Positions 31,093 to 40,993 are shown, counted from the first letter of the stretch. The stretch: 45,971 bases of DNA from Streptomyces sp. G44 (GCF_016905445.1 NZ_JAFEXF010000036.1:1-45971), one strand, 5' to 3'. Numbers and translations: made by a program. The notes: generated by a model not told the origin, from the sequence alone.

Positions 31093-33948
31093 TCAGTCCT
31101 CCGAAGAGGCGGCCTCGGCCGAAACCGCCGTCTTGGCCGCCGTCTTGGCCGTCGTCTTCTTGGCCGTGGTCTTCTTCGCCGCGGTGGTCTTCTTCGCGGT
31201 GGTCGTCTTCTTGGCCGCGGTCTTCTTGGCCGCGGTCTTCTTGGCGGGCGCCTTCTTGGCAGGTGCCTTCTTGGCGGTCTTCTTGGCGGGCCCCTTGGCC
31301 CGCTTCTCCGCGAGCAGTTCGTAGCCCCGCTCCGGAGTGATGTCCTCGACCGAGTCCGCCGCCCGCAGCGTCGCGTTCGTCTCGCCGTCCGTGACGTACG
31401 CCCCGAAGCGGCCGTCCTTGACGACGACCGGCTTCCCGCTGACCGGGTCCTCGCCCAGCTCCTTCAGCGGCGGCTTGGCCGCCGCACGGCCCCGCTGCTT
31501 CGGCTTGGAGTAGATCTCCAGGGCCTCTTCCAGCGTGATCGTGAAGAGCTGCTCCTCGCTCTCGATGGAGCGCGAGTCGGTGCCCTTCTTCAGATACGGG
31601 CCGTACCGGCCGTTCTGCGCGGTGATCTCGACGCCCTCGGCGTCGGTGCCGACGACGCGCGGCAGCGACATGAGCTTCAGCGCGTCCTCAAGGGTGACCG
31701 TGTCGAGCGACATGGACTTGAAGAGCGAAGCCGTGCGCGGCTTGACCGCGTTCTTGCCGGTCTTCGGAGTGCCCTCGGGGAGGATCTCCGTCACGTACGG
31801 GCCGTAGCGGCCGTCCTTGGCGACGATCTGGTGGCCGGAGGCCGGATCGGTGCCCAGTTCGAAGTCGCCGCTCGGCTTGGCGAGCAGTTCCTCCGCGTAC
31901 GCGACGGTCAGCTCGTCCGGCGCCAGGTCCTCGGGGACGTCCGCCCGCTGGTGCTCCTCGGAGTCGCGCTCGCCGCGCTCGATGTAGGGGCCGTAGCGGC
32001 CGACGCGCAGCATGATGCCGTCGCCCACCGGGAAGGACGACACCTCGCGGGCGTCGATCGCGCCGAGGTCGGTGACGAGTTCCTTGAGGCCGCCGAGGTG
32101 GTCGCCGTCGCCGTTGCCGGCCTCGGCGGCGGCGCCGGAGCCCTCGCCCTCACCGAAGTAGAAGCGCCGCAGCCACGGCACGGCCTGCGCCTCGCCGCGC
32201 GCGATGCGGTCGAGGTCGTCCTCCATCTTGGCGGTGAAGTCGTAGTCGACGAGCCGCCCGAAGTGCTTCTCCAGGAGGTTGACGACGGCGAACGACAGGA
32301 AGGAGGGAACGAGCGCCGTCCCCTTCTTGAAGACGTATCCGCGGTCGAGGATGGTCCCGAGGATCGACGCGTACGTGGACGGGCGGCCGATCTCGCGCTC
32401 TTCGAGCTCCTTGACCAGCGAGGCCTCGGTGTAGCGGGCGGGCGGCTTGGTCGCGTGACCGTCCACCGACATCTCGTCGGCGGAGAGTGCGTCGCCCTCG
32501 CCGACCTGCGGGAGCCTGCGCTCGCGGTCGTCCAGCTCGGCGTTCGGGTCGTCGGCGCCCTCGACGTAGGCCTTGAGGAAGCCGTGGAAGGTGATGGTCT
32601 TGCCGGAGGCGCTGAACTCGGCGTCCCGGCCGTCGCTCGCCCGGCCGCCGATCTTGACGGTGACGGAGTTCCCGGTCGCGTCCTTCATCTGGGAGGCGAC
32701 GGTCCGCTTCCAGATCAGCTCGTAGAGCCGGAACTGGTCACCGGTCAGACCGGTCTCGGCGGGCGTACGGAAACGGTCGCCCGACGGACGGATCGCCTCG
32801 TGCGCCTCCTGGGCGTTCTTGACCTTGCCCGCGTACGTGCGCGGCTTGTCCGGGAGGTAGTCGCTGCCGTAGAGCTGTGTGACCTGCGCGCGGGCGGCGG
32901 TGATGGCCGTGTCGGACAGCGTCGTGGAGTCCGTACGCATGTACGTGATGAAGCCGTTCTCGTACAGCTTCTGGGCCACCTGCATGGTCGCCTTGGCGCC
33001 GAAGCCGAGCTTGCGGCTCGCCTCCTGCTGCATCGTCGTCGTACGGAAGGGGGCGTACGGCGAGCGGCGGTAGGGCTTGGACTCGACGGAGCGTACGGAG
33101 AAGTCCGTGTCCTGGAGGGCCGCGGCGAGCGCGCGGGCGTTCGCCTCGTCCAGGTGCAGGGTGCCCGCGCTGCCCGCCTTGAGCTGCCCGACGGAGTTGA
33201 AGTCGCGGCCCTGCGCGACGCGCTTGCCGTCGACCGTGGTGAGGCGGGCGACCAGCTGCGAGGGGTCGGAGGCGTCACCGGCGCGGCCGGTGCCGAAGGT
33301 GCCGGTCAGGTCCCAGTACTCGGCGGAGCGGAAGGCGATGCGCTCGCGCTCCCGTTCGACGACGAGGCGGGTGGCCACGGACTGGACGCGGCCGGCCGAC
33401 AGGCGCGGCATGACCTTCTTCCACAGGACCGGCGAGACCTCGTAGCCATAGAGGCGGTCGAGGATACGGCGGGTCTCCTGGGCGTCGACCATGCGCTTGT
33501 TCAGCTCGCGCGGGTTGGCGACGGCGCTGCGGATCGCGTCCTTGGTGATCTCGTGGAAGACCATGCGGTGGACGGGGACCTTGGGCTTCAGGACCTCCAG
33601 GAGGTGCCACGCGATGGCTTCGCCCTCGCGGTCCTCATCGGTGGCGAGGAAGAGCTCGTCGGAGTCCTTCAGAAGGTCCTTGAGCTTTTTGACCTGCGCC
33701 TTCTTGTCGGCGTTGACGACATAGACGGGCGCGAAGTCATGCTCGACGTCCACGCCGAGGCGGCGCACCTCGCCGGTGTACTTCTCGGGCACCTCCGCGG
33801 CGCCGTTGGGGAGGTCGCGGATGTGCCCGACGCTGGCCTCGACTACGTAACCGGGGCCGAGGTAGCTCTTGATCGTCTTCGCCTTGGCAGGCGACTCGAC
33901 GATGACGAGTCGGCGGCCGCCCTGTGCGGTCTCGCTGGTCGGGGACAA
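31093..33948 (-). CDS. topA: DNA topoisomerase I (type IA)
   Basis: 951 residues, relaxing negative supercoils. The Toprim domain begins RRLVIVESPAKAKTIKSYLG; DEDREGEAIAWHL follows; the active-site tyrosine lies in NGFITYMRTDSTTLSD. Four C-terminal repeats of the form DGRYGPYVTE/NGRYGPYLKKG replace the zinc fingers of the E. coli enzyme. The tail is a lysine/alanine repeat (AKKTAAKK units) as in other Streptomyces TopA proteins, supporting processive DNA binding. The start is a TTG at 33948 (SPTSETAQGGRR): there is no ATG or GTG nearby, and upstream codons do not look coding. The 5' region carries three direct repeats. Confidence 0.93.
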   Translation of the reverse strand: MSPTSETAQGGRRLVIVESPAKAKTIKSYLGPGYVVEASVGHIRDLPNGAAEVPEKYTGEVRRLGVDVEHDFAPVYVVNADKKAQVKKLKDLLKDSDELFLATDEDREGEAIAWHLLEVLKPKVPVHRMVFHEITKDAIRSAVANPRELNKRMVDAQETRRILDRLYGYEVSPVLWKKVMPRLSAGRVQSVATRLVVERERERIAFRSAEYWDLTGTFGTGRAGDASDPSQLVARLTTVDGKRVAQGRDFNSVGQLKAGSAGTLHLDEANARALAAALQDTDFSVRSVESKPYRRSPYAPFRTTTMQQEASRKLGFGAKATMQVAQKLYENGFITYMRTDSTTLSDTAITAARAQVTQLYGSDYLPDKPRTYAGKVKNAQEAHEAIRPSGDRFRTPAETGLTGDQFRLYELIWKRTVASQMKDATGNSVTVKIGGRASDGRDAEFSASGKTITFHGFLKAYVEGADDPNAELDDRERRLPQVGEGDALSADEMSVDGHATKPPARYTEASLVKELEEREIGRPSTYASILGTILDRGYVFKKGTALVPSFLSFAVVNLLEKHFGRLVDYDFTAKMEDDLDRIARGEAQAVPWLRRFYFGEGEGSGAAAEAGNGDGDHLGGLKELVTDLGAIDAREVSSFPVGDGIMLRVGRYGPYIERGERDSEEHQRADVPEDLAPDELTVAYAEELLAKPSGDFELGTDPASGHQIVAKDGRYGPYVTEILPEGTPKTGKNAVKPRTASLFKSMSLDTVTLEDALKLMSLPRVVGTDAEGVEITAQNGRYGPYLKKGTDSRSIESEEQLFTITLEEALEIYSKPKQRGRAAAKPPLKELGEDPVSGKPVVVKDGRFGAYVTDGETNATLRAADSVEDITPERGYELLAEKRAKGPAKKTAKKAPAKKAPAKKTAAKKTAAKKTTTAKKTTAAKKTTAKKTTAKTAAKTAVSAEAASSED

Positions 33949-33976
33949 CTTCGCTCTTCTCTCCGGTCGACGCTCG

Positions 33977-34033
33977 GTGGCAGTGCGCGATGGCTCTGCT
34001 CGTGGCAGTGCTCTGGCCGTGCGGTGGCAGTGC
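33977..34033. repeat. Three GTGGCAGTGC direct repeats upstream of topA
   Basis: GTGGCAGTGC at 33977-33986, 34002-34011 and 34024-34033, in the untranslated region just upstream of the TTG start. Spacing of 25 and 22 bp is about two helical turns. A regulatory site for topA is possible. Confidence 0.6.
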
Positions 34034-34084
34034 TCGCATGGCTTGCGTTGCGCTGTCGCTGCGGAGTGTGACGGTACATCCCGC

Positions 34085-34595
34085 CCCCGTGTCAAACGGG
34101 AAAAGCCCGCAACGGCCACTCGAACGGTAACCCGACTACCGCCATTCCTGCCGCCCGGAGTGGCGACCTGCCGTTTCGGCGTCCGGCGGGAGGTGCGGCC
34201 CGGCCCCACGCCGTCGATCACCGCCGCGCCCGCCTCGACCGTGCCGGAGCGGGTCCCTCGACCACCGCGGAACGATCACCTCCACCGCCCCGGAGCAGGG
34301 CCTGGCCCCCTACCCAGGTACGACCTCCCGCGCAACCTGAGCACGGCCTCTTGGCCCCCGCGGTACGGCCGCCCGCTACCGGAGCGCGCCGCTCCGCCCC
34401 CGCCGAAGCCCCTGCCGAAGTCCTGCCGAAGCCTCTGTCGGAACCTCTGCCGAAGCCCCGCTCGGAACCTCGGCGGCCGAAGACCTCATCGAAGTCCCCG
34501 CGGAAGCCCTCGCCGAAACCGCCGCCGGAAACCCTGCCGAAAGCCGACGCCCCACCTCACCGGAAGGAGGCGGTCCGCCGTCGCGGCGCGCCGGC
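34085..34595. other. Long intergenic region with a degenerate 12-bp repeat
   Basis: About 510 bases upstream of topA with no convincing gene. From about 34390 to 34535 a 12-bp unit resembling CTGCCGAAGCCT recurs about ten times with substitutions and small indels. All three plus-strand frames are partly open here because the period is a multiple of three, so a Pro/Lys/Glu-rich small protein cannot be ruled out, but no start with a ribosome binding site is seen. Confidence 0.55.
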
Positions 34596-34793
34596 TCACA
34601 GCCGCGTGAAGCACCACACGCCGAGCAGCAGCGCCCCCGTGCCCGCGAGCGCGGCGAGCGTCGCCGATGCGACGGGGCTCACACCTTGGGCGACGGGCTC
34701 GCGGTGGGCGACCCGCACCCCGGTCCACAGCAGCAGTGCGGCGCCGAACAGCGCGAACACCGTTCCGGCGAATATCGCTGGTGCGCTCTCCAT
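34596..34793 (-). CDS. Small two-helix membrane protein
   Basis: 65 residues, MESAPAIFAGTVFALFGAAL and onward, with two hydrophobic helices (about 6-25 and 42-62) linked by a short polar loop. It sits between topA and the methyltransferase, as small membrane genes do in related chromosomes. Function unknown. Confidence 0.72.
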   Translation of the reverse strand: MESAPAIFAGTVFALFGAALLLWTGVRVAHREPVAQGVSPVASATLAALAGTGALLLGVWCFTRL

Positions 34794-34996
34794 GGCCCTT
34801 GCCTCCCCGTACGGCACCCCGCTCGGCGCTCCCCGCGCGGCCTTGGCCTGGAGGCTGGCACGCGCGGAAATCGGGAGCGCGAAATCGGGGTGAACGTCCG
34901 GCGGCCCGCTCACCCGTCCGCCCCTACCGGATTTGCCGGACCCGAAGGGGATGTTGGCCGGTTTCACCACCCCGCGCGGGGGCGGTGCGGACAGCG

Positions 34997-36511
34997 CTAC
35001 GCCTGGACGGGCAGCAGGAAGCCCTGCTCCACGAGGAGCCTGATCTGCGCGGGCGTCCGGTCCCGCAGCAACACGGGGTCCTCGCCGACCAGTTGGGCGA
35101 TGGCGTCCAGGATGCGCCCGGCGCTCAGCGATCCGTCGCACACGCCTGCGAACCCGGCGCCGACCGTGTCCACCTTGGTGGCCCGCCGCATCCCCCGGTG
35201 CTGGCGCAGCACGACGTGCTCCGGGTCCTCGGCGCCCGGCAGCCCGACCTGCTCCTGCACGACCTCGGCCGCGAGCTTGAAGTGCGCGGCGAGCAGCGCC
35301 GCGTCATCGTGCGCACGCAGGTAGTCCTGCCGGTCGAAGAACTCCCGCACCGTCTCGCCGAGCGGCTGCTCGACGGGGTGCGGCCACTCCTCGACGGTGA
35401 CGGACGGCTCGGCGGCCTCGGTCCTGCGGAGCGTGATCCAGCCGAACCCGATGGCGCGCGTGCCCCGCGCCTCGAACTCGTCCAGCCACGCCTCGTACCG
35501 CGCGGCGTACTCTCCGGGGTCCGTGCGGTGGTCCCCCGCGTCGCGCAGCCACAGCTCGGCGTACTGCGTGATGTCCTGCACCTCGCGCTGCACGATCCAG
35601 GCGTCGCAGCCGCGCGGCACCCAGGAGCGCAGCCGGTCCTGCCACTCCTCGCCGTCCACGTGCTGCCAGTTGGCCAGGAAGTGCGCGTACCCCCCTTCGT
35701 TCAGCCGTGCCCCCGCCTCCTGAACGAGCGTCCGGCACAGATCGTCCCCGCCCATCCCGCCGTCCCGGTAGGTGAGCCGGGCCCCGGGGGAGATCACGAA
35801 GGGCGGGTTCGACACGATCAGGTCGTACGTCTCCTCGCCCACCGGGTCGAAGAGCGAGCCCTCGCGCAGGTCCGCCTCGGGGGCCCCGGACAGGGCCAGC
35901 GTGAGCCGGGTGAACTCCAGGGCCCGCGGGTTGAGGTCGGTCGCCGTCACGCGCGTGGCGTGCTGCGCGGCGTGCAGGGCCTGGATGCCGGAGCCGGTGC
36001 CGAGGTCGAGCGCGCTGTCGACGGGCGTGCGCACGGTGATCCCGGCGAGCGTGGTGGAGGCGCCGCCGACCCCGAGGACGACACCCTCGTCATGGCTGCC
36101 GATGCCGCCGGCGCCGCCGACCGCGCACCCCAGGTCGGAGACGATGAACCAGTCCTCGCCGCTCGGCCCGCCGTAGGGCCGCACGTCCACGGTCGCCCGC
36201 AGCTCCCCGTCCCCCCCGACCAGCCAACCGCTCTCCGCGAGGGCGTCGACAGGCAGAGCGTCCGCCACGCGCGCGTGCGGCACGGTTTCCTGGAGCAGGA
36301 ACAGGCGTACGAGAGCCGCGAGGGTGCCGTCCTCGCGGGTGGCCCGCAGGGCGGGCACGGTCTCGCTGCGGGCGAGCGCGGCGTACGCGGAGGCGCCGAG
36401 CAGTTCGAGGAGCCCGTCGGCGGTGAAGTCGGCGTCGAGCAGGGCCCGGCGCAGGGAGGCCGCCACGTCGGCGCGGTCGGATGAGGGCAGGGGGAGGCTG
36501 GCAGTACTCAC
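34997..36511 (-). CDS. Class I methyltransferase of the N5-glutamine/N6-adenine type
   Basis: 504 residues. The AdoMet site is SALDLGTGSGIQALHAA, followed by VTATDLNPRALEF and the NPPF motif in YDLIVSNPPFVISPG, which marks enzymes that methylate amide or exocyclic amino nitrogens. About 150 residues of N-terminal helical sequence and a long C-terminal extension of about 200 residues surround the catalytic part. It is a conserved actinobacterial protein; substrate (protein glutamine, rRNA or other) is not known. The start is a GTG at 36511. Confidence 0.85.
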   Translation of the reverse strand: MSTASLPLPSSDRADVAASLRRALLDADFTADGLLELLGASAYAALARSETVPALRATREDGTLAALVRLFLLQETVPHARVADALPVDALAESGWLVGGDGELRATVDVRPYGGPSGEDWFIVSDLGCAVGGAGGIGSHDEGVVLGVGGASTTLAGITVRTPVDSALDLGTGSGIQALHAAQHATRVTATDLNPRALEFTRLTLALSGAPEADLREGSLFDPVGEETYDLIVSNPPFVISPGARLTYRDGGMGGDDLCRTLVQEAGARLNEGGYAHFLANWQHVDGEEWQDRLRSWVPRGCDAWIVQREVQDITQYAELWLRDAGDHRTDPGEYAARYEAWLDEFEARGTRAIGFGWITLRRTEAAEPSVTVEEWPHPVEQPLGETVREFFDRQDYLRAHDDAALLAAHFKLAAEVVQEQVGLPGAEDPEHVVLRQHRGMRRATKVDTVGAGFAGVCDGSLSAGRILDAIAQLVGEDPVLLRDRTPAQIRLLVEQGFLLPVQA

Positions 36512-36540
36512 GCCCCCATTGTGGCCCGCGGCTCATGCCG

Positions 36541-36574
36541 CCGCCCCCGGTGCCACCATGGGCGCCGGGGGCGG
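36541..36574 (-). terminator. Terminator after the lipoprotein gene
   Basis: CCGCCCCCGG and CCGGGGGCGG form a perfect 10-bp stem around a 14-nt loop, between the lipoprotein stop and the methyltransferase start. Confidence 0.6.
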
Positions 36575-36641
36575 GGAAGAACGTGGGCGGGGACGGACGT
36601 ACGGCCGCGGGGAAGACGTACGGCCGGCAGGTGGCGGGCTG

Positions 36642-37214
36642 TCAGCTCTTGGCGGACGGCGTGCCGGACGCGCTCTTGCAGCTGTCCTGCTTGGCCATCG
36701 CCTTGCCGACGTCCCCCTCCTGCAACTTCTCCAGCGCTTCGTTGCCGCTCTTGCTCAGCTTGTCCAGCTCGCCCGCGACGTCCTTGAGGCCGTCCGCGAA
36801 GTCCGCCTGGTTCTTGGTGTCCAGGCCGTCGACCTGCTTCTTCAGGTTCTCGTACGACTTGGAGATGGCGTTGAGTTCCTTGACGGCGTCGTCGGTCTTC
36901 TTCTGTCCGTCGTCCACCGGCGGCGCGCCCGCGCGCTTCACGGAGGCACCCATCGCCTTGTAGGCGTCGGACATGTCCTGGAACGCCTTGGAGTCGGTCT
37001 TCTGGACGTCGGACGGCGAGCTGTTGTCGGAGGTCTCCTTCTGGATCGCGGCGTTGGCGTCCGCGATCTTCTTCGACTGCGGCTGGACGGAGTCACAGAC
37101 CTTCTTGGCCCAGTCGTCCAGCTTCTTGTCGCCGTCGTCGTCGCTGCTGCACCCGGACAGAGCGAGTACCAGTACCGCACCGCCGGACAGTGCGGCTGCA
37201 AGCTTCTTGTTCAC
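36642..37214 (-). CDS. Small secreted lipoprotein
   Basis: 190 residues. MNKKLAAALSGGAVLVLALS followed by GC is a lipoprotein signal with lipidated C22. The mature part is Lys/Asp-rich and helical (DDAVKELNAISKSYENLKKQ, LKDVAGELDKLSKSGNEALE), like small actinobacterial surface lipoproteins without a named function. The GTG at 37214 has GGAAGGGA nine bases upstream; an ATG six codons earlier is less likely. Confidence 0.82.
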   Translation of the reverse strand: MNKKLAAALSGGAVLVLALSGCSSDDDGDKKLDDWAKKVCDSVQPQSKKIADANAAIQKETSDNSSPSDVQKTDSKAFQDMSDAYKAMGASVKRAGAPPVDDGQKKTDDAVKELNAISKSYENLKKQVDGLDTKNQADFADGLKDVAGELDKLSKSGNEALEKLQEGDVGKAMAKQDSCKSASGTPSAKS

Positions 37215-37399
37215 CGGATTGGTCCCTTCCATGGCTCTCGGCCCCGGAACTTACACGCCAAACGAGCGACAATCGCATGCCGGGGGTCCGTTACGACCGC
37301 TATTGCAGCCATTTGCACCAAGGAAGAGCGGGCATGACGCGCGAGAGAAGGCTCACGGCTCCTCAGGTACGCCGGACGGCGGCGCGGTCCCCACACGGC

Positions 37400-37437
37400 A
37401 GCGGGCGGACGGCGCATCAAGAGGCGCCGCCCGCCCG
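37400..37437 (-). terminator. hppA terminator
   Basis: GCGGGCGGACGGCGC and GCGCCGCCCGCCCGC pair over 15 positions with one mismatch and an 8-nt loop, 27 bases after the hppA stop. Confidence 0.75.
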
Positions 37438-37463
37438 CGTGTTGGACGGTGATCCGGACGACG

Positions 37464-39866
37464 TCAGGAAACGACCGCCGGGTCGGCCGACTTGGCCGTC
37501 CGCTCGGCGTTGCCCTCGTCCCCGACGGCGATGCCCCGCCGCTTGGAGACGTAGACCGCGCCGATGATGACCGCGATGGAGAGTCCCGCGATCAGTGTCC
37601 GCATGCCGACGCTGGCGTTGTCCCCGTAGCTGAAGTTGATGACGGCGGGCGCGATGAGCAGCGCCACCAGGTTCATCACCTTCAGCAGGGGGTTGATCGC
37701 CGGGCCGGCGGTGTCCTTGAACGGGTCGCCGACGGTGTCGCCGATGACGACCGCGGCGTGGGCCTCGCTGCCCTTGCCGCCGTGATGGCCGTCCTCGACG
37801 AGCTTCTTCGCGTTGTCCCAGGCGCCGCCGGAGTTGGCGAGGAAGACCGCCATCAGCGTGCCCGTGCCGATCGCGCCCGCCAGGAACGAGCCGAGCGCGC
37901 CGACGCCGAGCGTGAAGCCGACCGCGATCGGCGTGAGCACGGCGAGCAGGCCCGGTGTGGCCAGCTCCCGCAGCGCGTCCTTGGTGCAGATGTCGACGAC
38001 GCGCCCGTACTCCGGCTTCTCGGTGTAGTCCATGATCCCGGGGTGCTCGCGGAACTGCCGCCGCACCTCGAACACCACGGCTCCGGCCGACCGCGACACC
38101 GCGTTGATCGCCAGCCCCGAGAAGAGGAAGACGACCGCGGCGCCGAGGATCAGGCCGACCAGGTTGTTGGGCTGTGAGATGTCCATGACCAGGTTCATCG
38201 GAGCGCCGTCACCGAGTTTCTCGCCGACGTCCTTGGCCGCGGTCGCGATGGCGTCGCGGTACGACCCGAAGAGCGCCGACGCCGCGAGGACGGCGGTCGC
38301 GATGGCGATGCCCTTGGTGATGGCCTTGGTGGTGTTGCCGACGGCGTCGAGGTCGGTGAGGACCTGCGCGCCCGAGCCCTGGACGTCGCCGGACATCTCC
38401 GCGATGCCCTGCGCGTTGTCGGAGACGGGTCCGAAGGTGTCCATGGCGACGATGACACCGACCGTGGTCAGCAGGCCCGTCCCGGCCAGGGCGACCGCGA
38501 ACAGGGCGAGCATGATCGACGTACCGCCGAGCAGGAACGCCCCGTACACGCCGAGCCCGATCAGCAGCGCGGTGTAGACGGCCGATTCGAGACCGATCGA
38601 GATGCCGGCCAGGACAACGGTCGCCGGGCCCGTCAGCGAGGTCTTGCCGATGTCCCTGACGGGACGCCGGTTGGTCTCGGTGAAGTAGCCGGTGAGCTGC
38701 TGGATGAGGGCGGCCATCACGATGCCGATGGCCACGGCGGTGAGCGCGAGGACCCGCGGGTCGCCGTCGTGCGCCTTGATCGCCGCGTCCGTGACGCCGT
38801 CCAGCTTCGCGTACGAGGACGGCAGATAGACGAAGACGGCGGCGGCCACGAGCACCAGCGAGATGACCGCGGAGATGAAGAAACCGCGGTTGATGGCGCT
38901 CATGCCGCTGCGGTCGGCGCGGCGCGGCGCCACCGCGAAGATGCCGATCATGGCCGTCACGACGCCGATGGCCGGAACGATCAGCGGGAAGGCGAGTCCG
39001 GAGTCGCCGAACGCCACCTTGCCGAGGATCAGCGCGGCGACGAGGGTGACGGCGTACGACTCGAAGAGGTCGGCGGCCATACCGGCGCAGTCGCCGACGT
39101 TGTCGCCCACGTTGTCGGCGATGGTCGCGGCATTGCGCGGATCGTCCTCCGGAATGCCCTGCTCGACCTTGCCGACCAGGTCGGCGCCGACGTCGGCGGC
39201 CTTGGTGAAGATGCCGCCGCCGACACGCATGAACATCGCGATCAGGGCGGCGCCGAGTCCGAATCCTTCGAGCACCTTCGGCGCGTCGGCCGCGTAGACG
39301 AGCACCACACAGGAGGCGCCCAGAAGACCGAGCCCCACCGTGAACATGCCGACGACGCCGCCCGTGCGGAAAGCGATCTTCATGGCTTTGTGCGAGACGG
39401 CGGTGAGATCCTTTTCCGGCTCTCCTGGTGCCGGAGTGGCCTCTCGGGCGGCGGCGGCCACGCGCACATTGCTGCGCACGGCGAGCCACATACCGATATA
39501 GCCGGTGGTCGCCGAGAATGCCGCGCCGATCAAGAAGAAGATAGATCGTCCGGCGCGCTGATTCCAGTCGTCCGCGGGCAGCAGCATGAGCAGGAAGAAC
39601 ACGACGACGGCGAATACGCCGAGTGTGCGCAGCTGCCGGCCGAGGTAGGCGTTCGCGCCTTCCTGCACCGCCGCCGCGATCTTCTTCATGCTGTCGGTGC
39701 CCTCGCCTGCCGCGAGTACCTGGCGTACCAGGATCCCGGCGACGACGAGCGCCGCGAGCGCGACGGCCGCGATGACCATCACGATGAGGCGATTGTCATC
39801 TGTCAGTACTGCGGCTGCGAAGGTTGAGGGGTGGTCGATCTGATGAGGGGTAGAAAGCCCCGCCAT
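37464..39866 (-). CDS. hppA: Membrane-bound H+-translocating pyrophosphatase
   Basis: 800 residues, about 16 membrane helices. It splits cytosolic pyrophosphate and pumps protons. The substrate and metal-binding core is intact: AADVGADLVGKVEQGIPEDD, then DNVGDNVGDCAGMAADLFE, and later VIGDTVGDPFKDTAGPA with a second acidic set near the C-terminus. The diagnostic lysine in AVGNTTKAITKG marks the potassium-independent class, which pumps protons rather than sodium. The ATG at 39866 has AAGGAGG upstream. It lies apart from the bldG operon. Confidence 0.95.
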   Translation of the reverse strand: MAGLSTPHQIDHPSTFAAAVLTDDNRLIVMVIAAVALAALVVAGILVRQVLAAGEGTDSMKKIAAAVQEGANAYLGRQLRTLGVFAVVVFFLLMLLPADDWNQRAGRSIFFLIGAAFSATTGYIGMWLAVRSNVRVAAAAREATPAPGEPEKDLTAVSHKAMKIAFRTGGVVGMFTVGLGLLGASCVVLVYAADAPKVLEGFGLGAALIAMFMRVGGGIFTKAADVGADLVGKVEQGIPEDDPRNAATIADNVGDNVGDCAGMAADLFESYAVTLVAALILGKVAFGDSGLAFPLIVPAIGVVTAMIGIFAVAPRRADRSGMSAINRGFFISAVISLVLVAAAVFVYLPSSYAKLDGVTDAAIKAHDGDPRVLALTAVAIGIVMAALIQQLTGYFTETNRRPVRDIGKTSLTGPATVVLAGISIGLESAVYTALLIGLGVYGAFLLGGTSIMLALFAVALAGTGLLTTVGVIVAMDTFGPVSDNAQGIAEMSGDVQGSGAQVLTDLDAVGNTTKAITKGIAIATAVLAASALFGSYRDAIATAAKDVGEKLGDGAPMNLVMDISQPNNLVGLILGAAVVFLFSGLAINAVSRSAGAVVFEVRRQFREHPGIMDYTEKPEYGRVVDICTKDALRELATPGLLAVLTPIAVGFTLGVGALGSFLAGAIGTGTLMAVFLANSGGAWDNAKKLVEDGHHGGKGSEAHAAVVIGDTVGDPFKDTAGPAINPLLKVMNLVALLIAPAVINFSYGDNASVGMRTLIAGLSIAVIIGAVYVSKRRGIAVGDEGNAERTAKSADPAVVS

Positions 39867-40088
39867 TCGTCCTCCTTGACGCTTGGGCTGAGCTCAAGAT
39901 GTGGACGGATTGTAGGGAGCGGAACCTGATCAAAACAGAGCACCACTTACGCGATTGACCGGAGATCGCTTCTCAGCAAATGATCGCGGCCAGGGAATGG
40001 CACCGAAAGCGGTAATGCCTCAAAACCGTTGACGAAAGATCGCCGGCCAGTGTTTCTGATCTACGTAATAAATGATCGGAACGAAAAA

Positions 40089-40119
40089 GGCCCTGTTCAC
40101 CGTGGTGGTGAACAGGGCC
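40089..40119 (-). terminator. Rho-independent terminator of the bldG operon
   Basis: GGCCCTGTTCACC and its complement form a perfect 13-bp stem with a 5-nt loop, followed on the minus strand by TTTTTC. It is 17 bases after the anti-sigma factor stop. Confidence 0.9.
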
Positions 40120-40135
40120 TGCGTATGCGCGCGGG

Positions 40136-40570
40136 TCAGGGCACGAGCGGCGCGGGGGTGATCGGCCAGGTCATCCGGATCAGGCCGCCGGACTCGCCCG
40201 CGGTGACCTCGACGTCGTCCACGAGGCCGCTAATGACGGCGAGACCCATCTCGTCCTCGCCCTCCGGCTCGTCGCCCTCGCCGCCCTGCGCGCCGGGCGG
40301 CCGGTCACCGGACTTCGCGCGAGGGGCCTCGTCGCCGACCTCGATGGAGAACTGCTTCTCGTCCTCGGTCAGCCCGACCCGCACGGGCGCCGAGACGCCG
40401 TTGCTCTGGTGGAGTCCGACGGCACGCGTGCAGGCCTCGCCGACGGCGAGCCTGACCTCGTCGAGAACGGCCTCGTCCACTCCGGCTCTCCGCGCGACCG
40501 CGGCCGCCACGAGACGGGCGGTCCTGACATGCTCGGGCAGCGCGCTGAAACGGAGTTCAACGGTGGCCAT
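40136..40570 (-). CDS. Anti-sigma factor / ATP-binding (RsbW-like) protein
   Basis: 144 residues with the GHKL ATP-binding fold: the N-box DEVRLAVGEACTRAVGLH and the later G-box MGLAVISGLVDDVEV. An acidic, Gly/Pro-rich loop (about 90-105, SGDRPPGAQGGEGDEPEGED) is inserted between them. Proteins of this type phosphorylate an anti-anti-sigma partner and sequester a sigma factor; the partner here is the adjacent BldG, with which it is co-transcribed in Streptomyces. ATG 40570 follows GAGGGGGA. Confidence 0.88.
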   Translation of the reverse strand: MATVELRFSALPEHVRTARLVAAAVARRAGVDEAVLDEVRLAVGEACTRAVGLHQSNGVSAPVRVGLTEDEKQFSIEVGDEAPRAKSGDRPPGAQGGEGDEPEGEDEMGLAVISGLVDDVEVTAGESGGLIRMTWPITPAPLVP

Positions 40571-40651
40571 GCATCCCCCTCGAACGTACGCGCGTGCTGT
40601 CAGGGGGCCGGGCCGCGGGCCCGGCCCCCTGCTGTACCGCCGTCACGGACC

Positions 40652-40993
40652 TCAGTCCGTGGCGGCCACTGCTTCGTCGACCGAGGTGTGAATGGGGAAC
40701 ACCTTGGTCAGGCCGGTGATGCGGAAGATCTTCAAAATGCGCTCCTGGTTGCAGACCAGGCGCAGCGAGCCCTCGTGGGCACGCACGCGCTTCAGGCCGC
40801 CGACCAGCACGCCGAGTCCGGTGGAGTCGAGGAAGTCCACGCCCTCCATGTCGACGACAAGATGGAAACTGCCGTCGTTCACCAACTCGACCAACTGCTC
40901 GCGCAGCTTGGGCGCGGTATATACATCGATTTCGCCACCGACCTCGACGACCGTACGATCGCCGACGGTACGGGTCGACAGGGACAGGTCCAC
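40652..40993 (-). CDS. bldG: Anti-anti-sigma factor BldG
   Basis: 113 residues, a STAS-domain protein, required in Streptomyces for aerial hyphae and antibiotic production. The phosphorylated serine lies in [19 protein letters not shown] (S57). Length and sequence agree with BldG. The GTG at 40993 has GGAGG six bases upstream. It is first in an operon with the ATP-binding anti-sigma gene and divergent from the DUF1998 helicase, an arrangement conserved in the genus. Confidence 0.95.
   Translation of the reverse strand: MDLSLSTRTVGDRTVVEVGGEIDVYTAPKLREQLVELVNDGSFHLVVDMEGVDFLDSTGLGVLVGGLKRVRAHEGSLRLVCNQERILKIFRITGLTKVFPIHTSVDEAVAATD

Noticed and set aside
34351..34893. A plus-strand Pro/Lys/Glu-rich frame upstream of topA
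   Set aside because: It is open mainly because the 12-bp repeat has a multiple-of-three period, and it then runs antisense through the small membrane protein gene.
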